From Balneolales bacterium (GTDB taxonomy: Bacteria; Bacteroidota; Rhodothermia; Balneolales; Balneolaceae): 6,255 bases of DNA. The notes beneath the pieces are model-generated. The model was not told the origin of the DNA and did not search any database. It saw only the letters and a program-made list of their open reading frames with translations. The stretch spans positions 1 to 6,255 of the forward strand of contig JAURMN010000150.1 in NCBI GenBank assembly GCA_030830725.1, in the 5' to 3' direction. Below, piece by piece: positions 5,778 through 6,255 of this stretch. The stretch's first letter is position 1. The number at the start of each line of letters is the position of its first letter. A program made the position numbers and the translations under genes.

Positions 5778-6255
5778 TTATTCTTCAACAAAAACCTGAG
5801 CTTTCAGAATCAAATTTCGAGGGTCCACAGCAGGATCTTCGCGTCGGTTCAAGTGTACTTCCACAGACTCACGCCCCACAACAGGTCGCAGAACCTCGCC
5901 TCCGCTTTCCACCTCCACCGGCACACGAAAATCGATCTCTTCCGGAAGATTTTCGAACCAAATACGAAGGGTTCGACCTTCACGTTCCCATTTTAAATCG
6001 GGTAAGTTGGCGCTGTTCAAATAGAGATCAAAGAAAGCCTCCAAGTCAAGTCCTGAAATGCGCTCGGCATGTTCTTTAAAATCTCGGCTACTCACAAAGC
6101 GCAACTGTGTCCCATCTGTTTTTTCACGTGATTCAGGTGTAGGATAGGCAAATTCACTCAAAAGCTGAAAAAAGAGCTCGTCTCCGATCATCCCACGCAA
6201 CGGGTGAAGAACCCAGGCTCCTTTATAATAAATATCCCCTCCACGCCCCGTTCCA
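5778..6255 (-). CDS. M1-family metallopeptidase, C-terminal part (5' end beyond window)
   Basis: About 158 C-terminal residues are visible; the open frame runs off the right edge (first complete codon at 6252-6254), so the TTG at 6198-6200 is not the true start. The segment GDIYYKGAWVLHPLRGMIGD matches the helix of M1 aminopeptidases that carries the catalytic Tyr just after the active-site zinc helices. DELFFQLLSEFA and ISGLDLEAFFDLYLNSANLPDL are typical of the end of the catalytic domain and the linker. The last roughly 70 residues form a beta-rich domain (PEEIDFRVPVEVESGGE…DPRNLILKA) common in bacterial M1 enzymes. The GAMEN and HExxH zinc motifs would lie outside the window, so activity cannot be judged here. 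The enzyme would remove N-terminal residues from peptides. In this bacterial group such proteins are often exported, but the N-terminus is not visible. The next gene on the same strand starts 27 bases downstream. Confidence 0.88.
   Translation of the reverse strand, partial: GTGRGGDIYYKGAWVLHPLRGMIGDELFFQLLSEFAYPTPESREKTDGTQLRFVSSRDFKEHAERISGLDLEAFFDLYLNSANLPDLKWEREGRTLRIWFENLPEEIDFRVPVEVESGGEVLRPVVGRESVEVHLNRREDPAVDPRNLILKAQVFVEE

Overview
The window looks like an ordinary chromosomal piece from a bacterium of the Bacteroidota / Balneolota / Rhodothermota group. This placement is an inference. It rests on a Bacteroidota-style OxyR remnant (effector domain with a C-F-R-D-Q redox site), a two-gene 'ligase-associated' DNA repair module, a secreted imidazolonepropionase-like amidohydrolase with a Bacteroidota-style signal peptide (…TSA|QK), and several genes with no clear Shine-Dalgarno sequence. 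Base composition looks moderate and even throughout. I see no IS element, tRNA, rRNA, CRISPR array or phage gene.

Left end (1-749, + strand): a decayed oxyR. Only the effector-domain half lies in the window. It carries one frameshift (about 178-190) and two in-frame stops (TAG at 405-407, TAA at 699-701), yet both redox cysteines can still be read. A low-identity stretch near 490-590 looks like extra sequence in the linker before the last part of the domain. Bases 750-812 hold no gene and no convincing signal.

Centre (813-4003, + strand): three tightly packed genes that are probably one operon. They encode a 147-residue four-helix membrane protein of unknown function, a ligase-associated metallo-beta-lactamase/beta-CASP exonuclease, and an ATP-dependent DNA ligase. 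The first pair overlaps by 14 bases and the second by 8 bases, which suggests translational coupling. In other bacteria the exonuclease and ligase usually sit with a DEXH (Lhr-Core type) helicase and a metallophosphoesterase. Neither is in this window, and the next gene is mscL, so the module is split or reduced here. The uncharacterised membrane protein is the most interesting unexplained neighbour.

A 62-base gap with a strong ribosome binding site leads to mscL (4066-4422), a large-conductance mechanosensitive channel gene that lacks the usual C-terminal helix.

Right end (- strand): mscL converges on a secreted metal-dependent amidohydrolase (4470-5750). That gene lies 27 bases downstream of the C-terminal part of an M1-family aminopeptidase (5778 to the window edge). 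The two are probably co-transcribed and may both act on peptides outside the cytoplasm.

I do not see a clearly new biological system. The best leads are the membrane protein coupled to the repair pair, and the decayed oxyR next to it.
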